Assembly (NCBI RefSeq): GCF_003462685.1
Contig: NZ_QRVE01000001.1
Span: forward strand, 332,738-396,737
Direction: 5' to 3'
Source of the DNA: Collinsella sp. AF23-4AC
GTDB lineage: Bacteria > Actinomycetota > Coriobacteriia > Coriobacteriales > Coriobacteriaceae
DNA: 64,000 nucleotides
Part shown: positions 8,982 to 17,808 of the stretch, piece after piece
How positions within the stretch are numbered: position 1 is the stretch's first letter
Layout: each line of letters begins with the position of its first letter
Position numbers and translations under genes: made by a program
Notes under the pieces: generated by a model
Seen by the model: the letters and a program-made list of their open reading frames with translations, nothing else
Databases searched by the model: none
Told to the model about the DNA's origin: nothing

Positions 8982-10364
8982 CTACTTAAGCTCGGGCCAG
9001 TAACCCTTGTTGGCCTCGATCATGTCGTCGAGAACTTCCTTGGCAACCTTCATCGAAGGCACGGTCTTGTTGAGCGTAAAGGCCTTGAGCGCCTTCTCGT
9101 ACGAACCCTCGATCGTAGCCTCGACCACGAGCTTCTCGGAGTTCAGCTGCTGCATCATGAGGCCCTGCTGGAACAGAGGAATGTTGTCGCGGCTGATGAC
9201 CTCAGGGCCGTTCTTGCCAATGTAGGCAGGCAGTTCGACCATAGCGTCGTAGGGCATGTTGGGGATAGCGCCCTTGTTCTCGCAAATGACCAGGAAGCGC
9301 TGCTTGGTGTCGTTCTTCAGAGCGATAGCCAGATCGGCAATCCAGTCGCCGTGGCTGCCCGCATAGAACGTGCTCTCGTCAATCTCGCCCGTCTTCTCGT
9401 AGTGGTCGATGCCGTCGAAGAGGTTCTTCTCGCGCGTCTCCTCGACCTCATTCGCACGGGTGCGCTCGGGGTTGGAATGCTCGACGAACTCCTTCTGCTG
9501 CAGGTAGTAGTTCAGATACGTGTTGGGCAGGTACTCCGGGAAGCACTCCATGATCTCGTACTCGCCCTTCCAGACGTAGTACCAGCTGCCCTTGGTGTGG
9601 CGATTCTGCTCGGGGTGCTCGTCAGTGGCCTCCTCGGGCTTCTTTGCCATGAGCGAGCCCATGCCCTTGAGGTAGGAGTCGGGCAGCAGGATCTGGTGCT
9701 CCTTGATGTACTCGCGCAGCTGCGGGAGCACCTCCTCGCCCTTGTGGCGGATCGAGGTGAACCAACCAAAGTGGTTGAGGCCAAAGTAATCGTACTCGAC
9801 ATCCTTCTTGTCGATATCGAGCGCGGCGCAAACCACGTCGATGATCGCGATCGGCATGTCGCAGATGTTGATGATGCGAGCGTTGGGACGCAGCACGCGG
9901 CAGCCCTCGGAGACGATGGCGGCAGGGTTGGAGTAGTTGAGAATCCAGTAGTCCTTCTTGGCGTACTTCTCAACGTCGTCAATCAGCTCAACCATAGGGA
10001 AGATGGTGCGCATGCCGTAGGCAAGGCCGCCGCAACCGCAGGTCTCCTGACCCACGCAGCCGTGACGCAGCGGAATCTTCTCGTCCTGCTCGCGCATGGC
10101 ATAGCCGCCCACGCGCATCTGGGCAAACACGAAGCTCGCGTCCGTAAAGGCGGTCTCCTTGTCGGTGGTCACCGTGAGCTTGATGTCCAGGCCAAGGTCC
10201 TCGTGCAAAATCCAGTCCACGAGCACGCCGATCTTGCGCTGGCGCTCCTCGTTGATGTCGTACAGACGAATCTCGTCAACGTCGAGCTCGTCCTTGCGCA
10301 GAGCGATGGACTTGACGATGCCGGGGGTAAAGGTGGATCCGCCACCACACAGAGTAATGATCAT
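8982..10364 (-). CDS. 6-phospho-alpha-glucosidase, glycoside hydrolase family 4
   Basis: 460 residues, the usual length for GH4. The N-terminus is an NAD-binding fold (GGGSTFTPGIVKS); the family uses NAD+ and Mn2+ in an oxidation-elimination mechanism. The metal ligands are visible as the Cys of NICDMP (about residue 169) and the His of GLNHFGW (about residue 197). It hydrolyses maltose 6-phosphate and related phosphorylated alpha-glucosides in the cytoplasm, the products of the PTS encoded just upstream. Its AAGGAG ribosome site overlaps the stop of the EIICB gene, three bases before the ATG. Close to MalH/GlvA. Confidence 0.92.
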   Translation of the reverse strand: MIITLCGGGSTFTPGIVKSIALRKDELDVDEIRLYDINEERQRKIGVLVDWILHEDLGLDIKLTVTTDKETAFTDASFVFAQMRVGGYAMREQDEKIPLRHGCVGQETCGCGGLAYGMRTIFPMVELIDDVEKYAKKDYWILNYSNPAAIVSEGCRVLRPNARIINICDMPIAIIDVVCAALDIDKKDVEYDYFGLNHFGWFTSIRHKGEEVLPQLREYIKEHQILLPDSYLKGMGSLMAKKPEEATDEHPEQNRHTKGSWYYVWKGEYEIMECFPEYLPNTYLNYYLQQKEFVEHSNPERTRANEVEETREKNLFDGIDHYEKTGEIDESTFYAGSHGDWIADLAIALKNDTKQRFLVICENKGAIPNMPYDAMVELPAYIGKNGPEVISRDNIPLFQQGLMMQQLNSEKLVVEATIEGSYEKALKAFTLNKTVPSMKVAKEVLDDMIEANKGYWPELK

Positions 10365-10367
10365 TGT

Positions 10368-11984
10368 TTACTGCTCCTTCTCAATTGCGTTTTCGACCTT
10401 GTCACGCATCTCGGCGACCTTCATGCCAAAGATGATCTGGATATTGTTGCCGTTGCGGTTGATGCCGCTGTTGGGCACGTGGTTAATGAGGTTCTCATCG
10501 ATGAGGTCCGGGTTCTTAACGTTCACGCGGAGACGCGTAAAGCAGTTCTCGAGCTCCTCGATGTTGTCCTTGCCGCCAAGACCTGCGACCAGGTCGGCAA
10601 TGCCCGCATCGACGCCCTCTGCGGGAGCCGCGGCAACGGCGCCCTGCTTCACCGCGACAGACGCGGCGGCCTCGCCCTCGGCAACGGACTCGGCGAGCTC
10701 GGACTCTTCCTCGCGACCAGGGGTGTGAAGGTTGAGCTTCTTAATAAGGAAGGTAAAGAGGAAGAAGTACAGAGCGGCGTTGACGACTCCAAGCACCAGC
10801 ATAACCGGCCAGTTGGTCTTATCGACACCGAGGACCAGGTTGGAGACCACGATGTTGATGATGCCGCCTGCAGTCGAAGCGGGCACGGAGAGGACCTTGA
10901 GCAGGACCAGGAAGATGCCGGAAAGAACCGAGTGAACGACAAAGAGCACGGGAGCGGCAAAGACAAAGAGGAAGTCCATGGGCTCGGTGACACAGGAGAG
11001 CACGGCGGTGATGATCAGCGGGATGATAACGGCCTTGGTCTTATCCTTGTTCCCCTTGTAAGCGGTGAAGATAAAGGCGAGACCGATACCGATGTAGGGC
11101 CACAGGTTGTTGAAGGTGTAGCTGTTGAAGTAGGTGCTATCGGAGAAGGGCTGGCCCGTCATTGCCATCTCGGCAACACGGATGGGATAAGCGCCGGCGA
11201 TAACCTGATCACCCAGCGTAAGGGTGCCGCCCACATCGGAGAACTGGAACGGGGTGTAGATGAGGTGGTGCAGACCGGTGGGAACGAGCAGCTTGTTGAG
11301 CATGCCGTAGATAAACAGACCGATGTTGCCCGACTCCTTAATGATGCCGGCGACGGAGGAGATGGCACCCTGAACCGGAGGCCAAACGATGCAGAAGCCA
11401 GCGCCCATGATCCAGGAAATGATAATCATGATCAGGAACGGGAAGCGAACGCCCGAGAACATCGAAAGGGCAATGGGGAACTGCTTGTTCGAGTACTTGT
11501 TGAACACGGCACCGGTGATGCAACCGAGGATGATGCCGCCAAACACGCCGGTATCGAGCACCTGAATGCCCATAACGGTGGCCTGGCCGGTTCCGGTAAG
11601 GCCGAGCATGCCGCTCGCATCGGCAAGAGAGCCGGTGGCGTTGAGCACGATGTTGTTAGCCTGCAGGAACAGGAAGAACGACATCAGGGCGATCAGCGAA
11701 GCATGGCCCTTGTTCTTCTTTGCCATGGCGCCGGCGATGCCCACGCAGAACAGAATCGAGAGGTTGTTGATGATAAACATCAGCGACTGATAGACAACGG
11801 CGCCCACAAGCTGGAACGGACCGGAGCCCAGTACGGGGACCAAAGCGCAGATGGTCTTGTTGGTCAGAATGATGCCCACGATGAGCAGGATGCCGGCAAC
11901 CGAGAGATACATCATCGGCTGGACGATCGACTTCGCGAACACCTCCAACGGCGCTTTGAAATTGAACTTCTTTTTTGCGGTCAT
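10368..11984 (-). CDS. PTS alpha-glucoside/maltose transporter, EIICB
   Basis: About 538 residues. An N-terminal EIIC membrane domain is followed by an Ala/Glu-rich linker and a C-terminal EIIB domain whose phosphorylated cysteine is in ENCFTRLRV. It imports and phosphorylates an alpha-glucoside. The pairing with a GH4 6-phospho-alpha-glucosidase indicates maltose or a similar disaccharide. The start at MTAKKKF is supported by GGGGAG seven bases upstream. EIIA is encoded separately two genes upstream. Confidence 0.9.
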   Translation of the reverse strand: MTAKKKFNFKAPLEVFAKSIVQPMMYLSVAGILLIVGIILTNKTICALVPVLGSGPFQLVGAVVYQSLMFIINNLSILFCVGIAGAMAKKNKGHASLIALMSFFLFLQANNIVLNATGSLADASGMLGLTGTGQATVMGIQVLDTGVFGGIILGCITGAVFNKYSNKQFPIALSMFSGVRFPFLIMIIISWIMGAGFCIVWPPVQGAISSVAGIIKESGNIGLFIYGMLNKLLVPTGLHHLIYTPFQFSDVGGTLTLGDQVIAGAYPIRVAEMAMTGQPFSDSTYFNSYTFNNLWPYIGIGLAFIFTAYKGNKDKTKAVIIPLIITAVLSCVTEPMDFLFVFAAPVLFVVHSVLSGIFLVLLKVLSVPASTAGGIINIVVSNLVLGVDKTNWPVMLVLGVVNAALYFFLFTFLIKKLNLHTPGREEESELAESVAEGEAAASVAVKQGAVAAAPAEGVDAGIADLVAGLGGKDNIEELENCFTRLRVNVKNPDLIDENLINHVPNSGINRNGNNIQIIFGMKVAEMRDKVENAIEKEQ

Positions 11985-12083
11985 AGCGGTACTCCCCTTC
12001 CTTTTCCGCAAATTAAGACAGATGTGCCCTGGGCAAGACCGTGAGCCTTGCCTTATATCGATCGATGTGTGGGCACGTTATGC

Positions 12084-12938
12084 CTAGAGACCAGGTTCTC
12101 CAAGCAGGTTAACAATGTGATATGCGAGATAACTCTTCTCGGCATCGGTAACGACAACGTTATAGGTAGACGACAAGTGAGCGGCTATGGCGTCCGCGCA
12201 CGAGAATGCGCACGGATACGCCGTTTCATCGATTCGGAACAGCGCGTCGCCATTGATTTGCCCAGCCGCAGGATCGAGCGCTCGCTGTGCGAAAAACTGC
12301 AGGTGACGAACAAAGCGTTCGTAAGGCAGCGAGGTGTCATCGAGGGTCGTAGCATAGCGCTCGGAAACAATCGCGAGCACGTCGCGAACAAGCTGGACCG
12401 AGATGATGAGGCGGTCGGAGCGTTGCGGCATGGTGGCGTTGACGATATGCAGCGTAATAAAACCCTGCTCTTCTTCGCTCATCTGGATGCCCATATACTC
12501 CTTGATAATCTGCAGCGCACGGCCCGCAAGCGCATACTCCTTGCGATAGAACTGCTGGATCTCGAGCAGCAACGGATTCTCACAGGGAACGCCCTTGCGC
12601 TCGCGCTCGAGGGCGAGGCTGATATGGTCTGCGAGAGCGATGAGAATCTTGTCGTTGATATCAACATTGAGCTCTCGACGGAGCATCTGAACAATGTCCT
12701 CGGCAATCACGAGGTTGACGGTGGGGATGGACTCCAAAAGATGTGCCAAGCGGTCAATCGTGCGCGAATCCTGAGAAGTGCCCTCCTGCAGCGCATAGGT
12801 CTTTTCGACCGATGCCTCATCGATAGCGTCGCCGGCATGGCGGCCAAAGCAGAGGCCTCGACCGATGACGATGAGCTCGGAGCCATCGTCCGAAGTGACC
12901 ATTGCGACGTTATTGTTGAAAACTCGCTTGATAACCAC
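12084..12938 (-). CDS. BglG/LicT family transcriptional antiterminator
   Basis: About 284 residues. The N-terminal CAT RNA-binding domain (VIKRVFNNNVAMV, IGRGLCFG) is followed by two PRD domains with histidines that are phosphorylated by PTS proteins in this family. It should bind a ribonucleic antiterminator in the operon leader and let transcription proceed when substrate is present. The start is placed at GTG 12938 by alignment with the family; an upstream in-frame GTG at 12950 lacks a ribosome site. It lies between the EIIA and EIICB genes and probably controls this operon. Confidence 0.87.
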   Translation of the reverse strand: MVIKRVFNNNVAMVTSDDGSELIVIGRGLCFGRHAGDAIDEASVEKTYALQEGTSQDSRTIDRLAHLLESIPTVNLVIAEDIVQMLRRELNVDINDKILIALADHISLALERERKGVPCENPLLLEIQQFYRKEYALAGRALQIIKEYMGIQMSEEEQGFITLHIVNATMPQRSDRLIISVQLVRDVLAIVSERYATTLDDTSLPYERFVRHLQFFAQRALDPAAGQINGDALFRIDETAYPCAFSCADAIAAHLSSTYNVVVTDAEKSYLAYHIVNLLGEPGL

Positions 12939-12956
12939 GGTACCCACCACAAGAAT

Positions 12957-13469
12957 TTACTCGGAAAGCCAGACGACAGGCTCTTTAACAGCAACAGGGC
13001 CGGAAGCATGCTCACGAAGAGTCGAGTTCTCCGAACGCTCGCACACGATAACGAAGACCGTGGGGTCGAAGCCAGCGGCGCGAACCGCGTCGAAATCGAC
13101 CTCGACGAGGGGCTGGCCCGCATCGACATGGTCACCCTGAGCAACAAGCGCATGGAAGCCCTTGCCCTCAAGTTTAACAGTGTCGATTCCGATATGCAGC
13201 ATCACCTGAGCAGAGCTGTCGTCGGACATGATGCCCAGCGCGTGCTCAGTCGGAAACAACGCCGCGACGGTGCCGGAAACAGGAGCGCACACCGTTCCCT
13301 CTTGGGGAACCACAGCAATGCCATCGCCCACGGCACGGCTGCTAAAAGCGGGGTCATTGGTATTTTCTAGATGAACAAGCTCGCCGGAAACGGGAGCGAG
13401 GATTTCGAACTCGGAGGTTGCAGTCTTCTGCTCATCCGAACCGCCCATCAGGCGAGAAAAGAAACCCAT
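12957..13469 (-). CDS. PTS glucose-type EIIA component
   Basis: About 170 residues, a Crr-like EIIA. The phosphorylatable histidine is in MLHIGIDTV, and the PVSG segments are typical of the fold. It carries phosphate from HPr to the EIIB domain of the alpha-glucoside transporter. It could also serve the MurNAc EIIBC at 45127-46557, which lacks its own EIIA (inference). First gene of the operon; start at MGFFSRL with AAGGG about nine bases upstream. Confidence 0.88.
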   Translation of the reverse strand: MGFFSRLMGGSDEQKTATSEFEILAPVSGELVHLENTNDPAFSSRAVGDGIAVVPQEGTVCAPVSGTVAALFPTEHALGIMSDDSSAQVMLHIGIDTVKLEGKGFHALVAQGDHVDAGQPLVEVDFDAVRAAGFDPTVFVIVCERSENSTLREHASGPVAVKEPVVWLSE

Positions 13470-13549
13470 GGTGGCATGTCCCTTCATAAATATAGCCCAA
13501 CCAAAATCAAGCGAATGCATCCATAGAGACACACCCGTTCAAAGACTTT

Positions 13550-13581
13550 GGTTAGGCCCACGTCCGAGGGACTCGGTAACC
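13550..13581 (-). promoter_or_regulatory. Hairpin in the PTS operon leader, candidate antiterminator target
   Basis: GGTTA and TAACC arms frame an inner CCGAG/CTCGG pairing about 80 bp before the EIIA gene. Its position and ends loosely recall the RAT sites bound by LicT-type proteins, but similarity to the consensus is weak. Confidence 0.25.
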
Positions 13582-13683
13582 TTCCGCATTTCTTTTTACG
13601 GGGGTTATTGTAGGCAACAGCAAAGCCAGAATAGTCATTATGACCGGTGAGCGGTATTTATTCTTCGATAAACGGTATTTAGG

Positions 13684-13705
13684 CGGCACTTAGGGACGTT
13701 CCTTG
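13684..13705. repeat. Half element of the GGGACGTTCC repeat family (P-A, copy 2)
   Basis: GGCACTTAGGGACGTTCCTT matches one arm of the elements at 2158 and 31938. The second arm is missing; a different repeat begins directly after it. The gene-free stretch 13470-13917 is made up of this half element, a split GGGACAGG palindrome with a nested P67 copy, a helicase terminator and the PTS leader. Confidence 0.65.
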
Positions 13706-13708
13706 TTT

Positions 13709-13846
13709 GGTGCATTGGGGACAGGTTACCTTGCACCAATCATGAGTTGCGGTGAAATAGGGACTGAAAAGCCGCTCAAAAGGCTAAAACAGTCCGTATT
13801 CCACCGCAACTTCAAGACGTTGGTGCAGATCAACCTGACCTCTTTG
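13709..13846. repeat. GGGACAGG palindrome (family P-C) interrupted by a P67 element
   Basis: The left part GGGGACAGGTTACCTTGCACCA (13718-13739) and the right part TGGTGCAGATCAACCTGACC (13821-13840) are the two halves of the palindrome seen intact at 27110-27165. Here its loop contains a complete 67-bp P67 element, as expected if P67 inserted into it. Confidence 0.7.
13745..13811. repeat. 67-bp palindrome P67, copy 1
   Basis: Arms AGTTGCGGTGAAATAGGGAC and GTCCGTATTCCACCGCAACT pair with few mismatches around a variable centre of about 25 bp. Other copies, all 67 bp, are at 41035, 54885 and 55747. Confidence 0.85.
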
Positions 13847-13850
13847 CACT

Positions 13851-13884
13851 AAAAAGGGCCCCGAGCATAGTCTGCTCGAGGCCC
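13851..13884 (-). terminator. Terminator of the DEAD-box helicase gene
   Basis: A 12-bp GC-rich stem with one mismatch (GGGCCTCGAGCA on the minus strand), a 5-base loop and a following TTTTT, 34 bp beyond the helicase stop. Confidence 0.85.
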
Positions 13885-13917
13885 AAACTCATCTCGCCTC
13901 ACCGCGCGACGTGGGTG

Positions 13918-16167
13918 TTACTTGCGCTTGCCGCCGCCGTCGCCGGGACGACGGGAGCTGCCGCCGCGATTGCCGCCACGATTGTTACCATAGCTGCCAC
14001 GGTTATCGCGACCGCCGGCACGGCCGCCACGGGAGCCGGCCTGGTTGCCGCCACGCCCGCCACGATAGCCACCACGACGCTCATCGCGGGTATCGTCGTA
14101 GTTGCGCCAGTCATCGCGACGATCGCGGCTGGCACGCGGGTCACGACGATCACGCGACTCGTTAGAACGACCAGCGCCGCCGCGGCCGCCATTGCCGCGA
14201 GCACCCTCGCGACGCTCGCCGCCGCGGCTACCGCGCTCTTCAAAGCGCTTGCCGCCACGGGACTCACCGCCACGGGCACCTCGCTCACCGCGACCCTCGC
14301 CGCCGCGACGCTCATCACGGCCGCCGCGCTCGTCATCACGACCGGATCGACGGCGGTCGCCCGCGCCGCGCTTGCCACCGCGCGAACCGCGGCCCTCGTC
14401 CTCGCGCTCGACACGACGACGGCCGCCACGGTCCTCGTCCTCGCGGCGACGGCGGTGCGCCTCACCCTGGAACTGCTTGGCACGGCGCTCGGCACGGTTA
14501 CCGCGCGCAGGCTGCTCAGCGGCACCAGCACCAGCACGCTCCTCGGCAGCCACCTCGCGAGCCACGCTCTCAACAGCCTCGTCCACGCGAGCCTGAACGC
14601 CCTCGCGCACGCGGGTCTTGCCGCCGCGCTTGGGACGGCTCGGACGCTCGCCGTCGCCGCGGCGCTCGTTGCGACCGCGGTTGGAACGACCGGCAACATC
14701 GCCGTAATCGTCGCCGTTGCGCTTGCCGTCGCGACGCGCCTGCTCAAGCTTCTTCTTGCTCTTGGACTTGCCGCGCTTGGTCTTCTTCTTCACCTTAAAG
14801 GCGGCAGGATCGCGCTCGGGGTCAACGGCGGGCGGGTTGGGACCCACGTGCAGGTCGCCAGCCTCGTAGATGTCGGCGGTCTTGTCCATGAGCTTCTCGA
14901 TCTCGTAGAACTCGTCGACGTCCTGCTCGGTCACAAACGTGATGGCCCAGCCCAGCTCGCCGGCGCGGCCCGTACGGCCAATACGGTGGATGTAGTCGGT
15001 CGGCTCGGCCGGCACGTCAAAGTTCACGACGTAGCGCACGTCGCTAATGTCGATGCCGCGGGCGAGCACGTCGGTTGCCACCAACACGTCGACGGTACCG
15101 TCGCGGAAGGCAGAAAGCGCGCGCTCGCGCTGGGCCTGGCTGCGGTTGCCGTGAATCGCGGCGGCCTTGATGCCCTTACGCTCCAGACGACGGCAGCAGC
15201 TGTCGGCGCGATGCTTGGTGCGCATAAAGACGATGGTGCGCTCCGGGCCCTCCTTCTTGAGAAACTCGGGCAACAGGTTGTTCTTGGCCTCGATGGACAC
15301 CGGGAACACAAACTGGTCGACGGTGTCGGCGGTCGACGTGGCGGGCGCGATCTCCACGCGGGCCGGATCGCTCACCAGGTCGGTGATCTCGCCCACGGCC
15401 TCCTCGTCGAGGGTCGCCGAGAACAGCAGCGTCTGGCGCTCGGCCGGCGTCTCGCGCACAATACGGCGAACGGCGGGCAAAAAGCCCATGTCGAGCATGC
15501 GATCGGCCTCGTCGAGCACCAGGACCTTAACCTCGTCCAGGTGGCAGGCACCCTGCTCGATCAGATCGACCAGACGGCCCGGCGTGGCGACCAAGATATC
15601 GCAGCCGTACTTGAGGGCAGCAGTCTGCGGCTTGTAGCTCACGCCGCCCACGACGGTCACGGCAACATGGCCCGTGACGTCGGCGATCTTGCTCGCGACC
15701 TCGTCGATTTGCTGGGCAAGCTCGCGCGTAGGGGTGATGACGAGCATCACGGGGCCGCGGCCGTTGCCCTCGGGCTTCTTGGCGCCGCGACGACGGTTGC
15801 GGCCGCCGCGCTCACGCACGGGCTTGGGCGGAGCGATGTGCTCCAGATTGTTCATGGTCGGCAGCAAGAAGGCGGCCGTCTTGCCGGTGCCGGTCTGAGC
15901 GGCGGCAAGCAGGTCGCGGCCCTCGAGCACCATGGGGATGGAGCCGGCCTGAACGGGCGTGGGCGCCGTGTAGCCCAGGTTCTCAATAGCACGAAGCATC
16001 TCGTCCGAAAGCCCCAGCTCGTCAAAGGCGGGCAGGCTCTCGGTAGCGGACTCGACGGCCTGGGCAGCATTTGCCTCGTCGGCGGCATCGAAGGCGGCCT
16101 GGGTCATGGCCTCGCGGGTCTCGTCCAGAATCTCGGCGTCGGTGACGTCGGATACAGAATTACGCAT
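13918..16167 (-). CDS. DEAD-box ATP-dependent RNA helicase with long RGG-rich tail
   Basis: About 749 residues. Helicase motifs appear in order: Q motif near PTPVQAGSIP, AQTGTGKT, PTRELAQQ, TPGR, DEAD, SAT, then VATDVLARGIDI and HRIGRTGRAG. From about residue 440 the protein becomes a basic, low-complexity tail with many RG, RGG, DRR and SRGG repeats, which in this family binds RNA without sequence specificity. An insertion rich in Arg/Gly separates motif I from Ia. It likely unwinds structured RNA in ribosome assembly or decay. The start at MRNSVSD has AAGGA about ten bases upstream. Transcribed divergently from the FHA-kinase pair. Confidence 0.93.
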   Translation of the reverse strand: MRNSVSDVTDAEILDETREAMTQAAFDAADEANAAQAVESATESLPAFDELGLSDEMLRAIENLGYTAPTPVQAGSIPMVLEGRDLLAAAQTGTGKTAAFLLPTMNNLEHIAPPKPVRERGGRNRRRGAKKPEGNGRGPVMLVITPTRELAQQIDEVASKIADVTGHVAVTVVGGVSYKPQTAALKYGCDILVATPGRLVDLIEQGACHLDEVKVLVLDEADRMLDMGFLPAVRRIVRETPAERQTLLFSATLDEEAVGEITDLVSDPARVEIAPATSTADTVDQFVFPVSIEAKNNLLPEFLKKEGPERTIVFMRTKHRADSCCRRLERKGIKAAAIHGNRSQAQRERALSAFRDGTVDVLVATDVLARGIDISDVRYVVNFDVPAEPTDYIHRIGRTGRAGELGWAITFVTEQDVDEFYEIEKLMDKTADIYEAGDLHVGPNPPAVDPERDPAAFKVKKKTKRGKSKSKKKLEQARRDGKRNGDDYGDVAGRSNRGRNERRGDGERPSRPKRGGKTRVREGVQARVDEAVESVAREVAAEERAGAGAAEQPARGNRAERRAKQFQGEAHRRRREDEDRGGRRRVEREDEGRGSRGGKRGAGDRRRSGRDDERGGRDERRGGEGRGERGARGGESRGGKRFEERGSRGGERREGARGNGGRGGAGRSNESRDRRDPRASRDRRDDWRNYDDTRDERRGGYRGGRGGNQAGSRGGRAGGRDNRGSYGNNRGGNRGGSSRRPGDGGGKRK

Positions 16168-16437
16168 ATGTTGTTGTTCCTTATCTGCACGCGCTATGGG
16201 CACGGCATGCGGCCGCGCTGGCGTGCTTGGTAGTGCGCTAATACATACAAAAACGGGTGCGCACAGAGAGGACGTTGCTCAGCACGCTGGCGATCGCTTT
16301 GGCAGCCCTATCACGCGCCGTCCAGACGCAGCAGCTCTAAGCGATGGAGCAGATTCGCCGCCGGTTAGTATACCCGTGCTTCGCATGCCCCCACGTAAAC
16401 CACAGATGACAAGGCGGACGAGGTGGGCCTGGCCGAT

Positions 16438-16497
16438 TGTCTCAATCTGTAACAGATGCAGGGCAAAACCGGGTCCTAATTGTTATAGATCAAGACA
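16438..16497. repeat. P59 palindrome, single copy (60 bp)
   Basis: Arms TGTCTCAATCTGTAACA and TGTTATAGATCAAGACA enclose 26 bp. The rest of the gene-free stretch 16168-16674 presumably holds the divergent promoters of the helicase and FHA genes; nothing else stands out. Confidence 0.85.
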
Positions 16498-16674
16498 GAG
16501 GGGATTTCCGTCCAGTCCAAACCAAATCTCTCAGTCTTCCTGCAATTTCGAACATGTGGCCTATAATGTTGCTTTGGTTACGCTATATATTGCGCAGCCA
16601 TTTAATACGTCGCCCACCGGGGGCCATTAATTCCTATCGCCATATTGGCTAGGAAGCAATCAAAGGAGGTATCC

Positions 16675-17637
16675 GTGGCAGCAGAGACGCCTTGCTCGGT
16701 CCTCTATAACGATATTCGCTCGTTCGGCGGTCTTAAACATCTCGAGATCGCCCGAATGCTTATCAATGGAGACTCTTATCTCGGCAGTACCCTGCTCGAG
16801 AAATGCTCTTCCAACCGCTCGTATCTCACCCGTTACATCGTCCATCGCAAGCCTGACCAGTGCGCGCCCGCCATCTACAGCGACTTTACCGTCACCACGC
16901 TCAACCTTTCCGCGGCAATCTGCAGCAAGCTCGGCGGCGGCGAGTCCGCCTATCAGGCAATCGCCGAGCACTATCGCGGTCCGGCCGCCAACGAAATGAT
17001 GTCGGCTCTCGCCAGCTACAAGCTGGACAGCCGCCTATATGCAAATGCCCTCAATCGCATCGACAACTTTGACGGCAATGCCGTGCGCGAGAAAAGCACG
17101 CTTTACCTTATGCTCTTTGTGGCAACGGGGGCGCTCGCCGATCCCGTTCAGGGCGTGGCCACCGTCGAGCGCTTTTGCGACAGCAAGACGGGCGGGCACT
17201 TTGGCACCACCGAAACTACCGTCGGACGTGGCTTTATGAGCAGCCTGGAGCAGCCGCACACCGTCGCTCCCAACCTCGGTCTGCTCAGAACCCATGCCGA
17301 CAACTGCGCCGACATGCAAATCCATCCCCTCACACGCGATCCGCGCGGCACCGTGATTGGTTCTTTGCCCAAAACCTCGCCCAGCATCACCGATGTAGGC
17401 GCCGACGCCTCGCGCGAGCATCTTCGTATTTGGCTCGAGGGTGAGCACTAGTACGCCCAGGGCCTTGGATCGACCAACGGCACAGTGCTCGAATCGGGCG
17501 CGGGCGACGGCGATATTGTGATTGAGCCGCCGCGCGACCAACGCGAACCCGGCAAAGTCTATCCCCCCGTGGAAATCGCCAACAGCGACAGGCTCCATCT
17601 GGGTCTCTACACGACATTCCTTGTCATTGTGGACTAG
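16675..17637 (+). pseudogene. FHA-domain protein interrupted by an in-frame amber codon
   Basis: The gene starts at GTG 16675 behind AAAGGAGGT. It reads 258 codons to a TAG at 17449-17451. The same frame then continues for 61 more codons to a second TAG at 17635, and those codons complete an FHA domain: SREHLRIWLEGEH before the stop, GLGSTNGT after it. The stop falls where FHA domains often have Trp (TGG to TAG, one base). FHA domains bind phosphothreonine, and the next gene is a Ser/Thr kinase, so the pair probably worked together. The N-terminal 190 residues are helical and of unknown function. Nonsense mutation, sequencing error or readthrough are all possible. Confidence 0.8.
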
Positions 17638-17715
17638 CACGGACAGCGATCGGAAGACGGTCGCCGTCCGTCTTTCGTCTTCTACCTTCTGCATCGTAAA
17701 CGACAATACTCAACG

Positions 17716-17776
17716 GTATACGTGGGTAGTGCGGCTATCATGGTATTTTACCGATATCCGCACTGCCCACGTATAC
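17716..17776. repeat. 61-bp near-perfect palindrome upstream of the kinase gene
   Basis: Two 24-bp arms (GTATACGTGGGTAGTGCGG and complement) differ at two positions, and the 13-bp centre continues the pairing (GGTA, TTT, TACC). It lies 33 bp before the kinase start codon, so the transcript leader could form a very stable hairpin. No second copy was seen in the window. Confidence 0.85.
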
Positions 17777-17808
17777 GCGCGGCAACCCATGCCAGACAAA
17801 GGAACGCC

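Noticed and set aside
8958..12044. 1,028-codon frame antisense to the PTS and GH4 genes
   Set aside because: Ala/Leu/Val/His-rich shadow of well-supported genes.
12036..12056. GGCAAG/CTTGCC hairpin between the antiterminator and EIICB genes
   Set aside because: Six-pair stem without a T-run; too weak to call a terminator.
13915..16233. 772-codon frame opposite the DEAD-box helicase
   Set aside because: Mirror of the helicase and its RGG tail; Ala/Thr-rich with no domain.
17449..17451. Pyrrolysine or general amber recoding
   Set aside because: TAG is used as an ordinary stop by many genes here, and no pyrrolysine genes are present.
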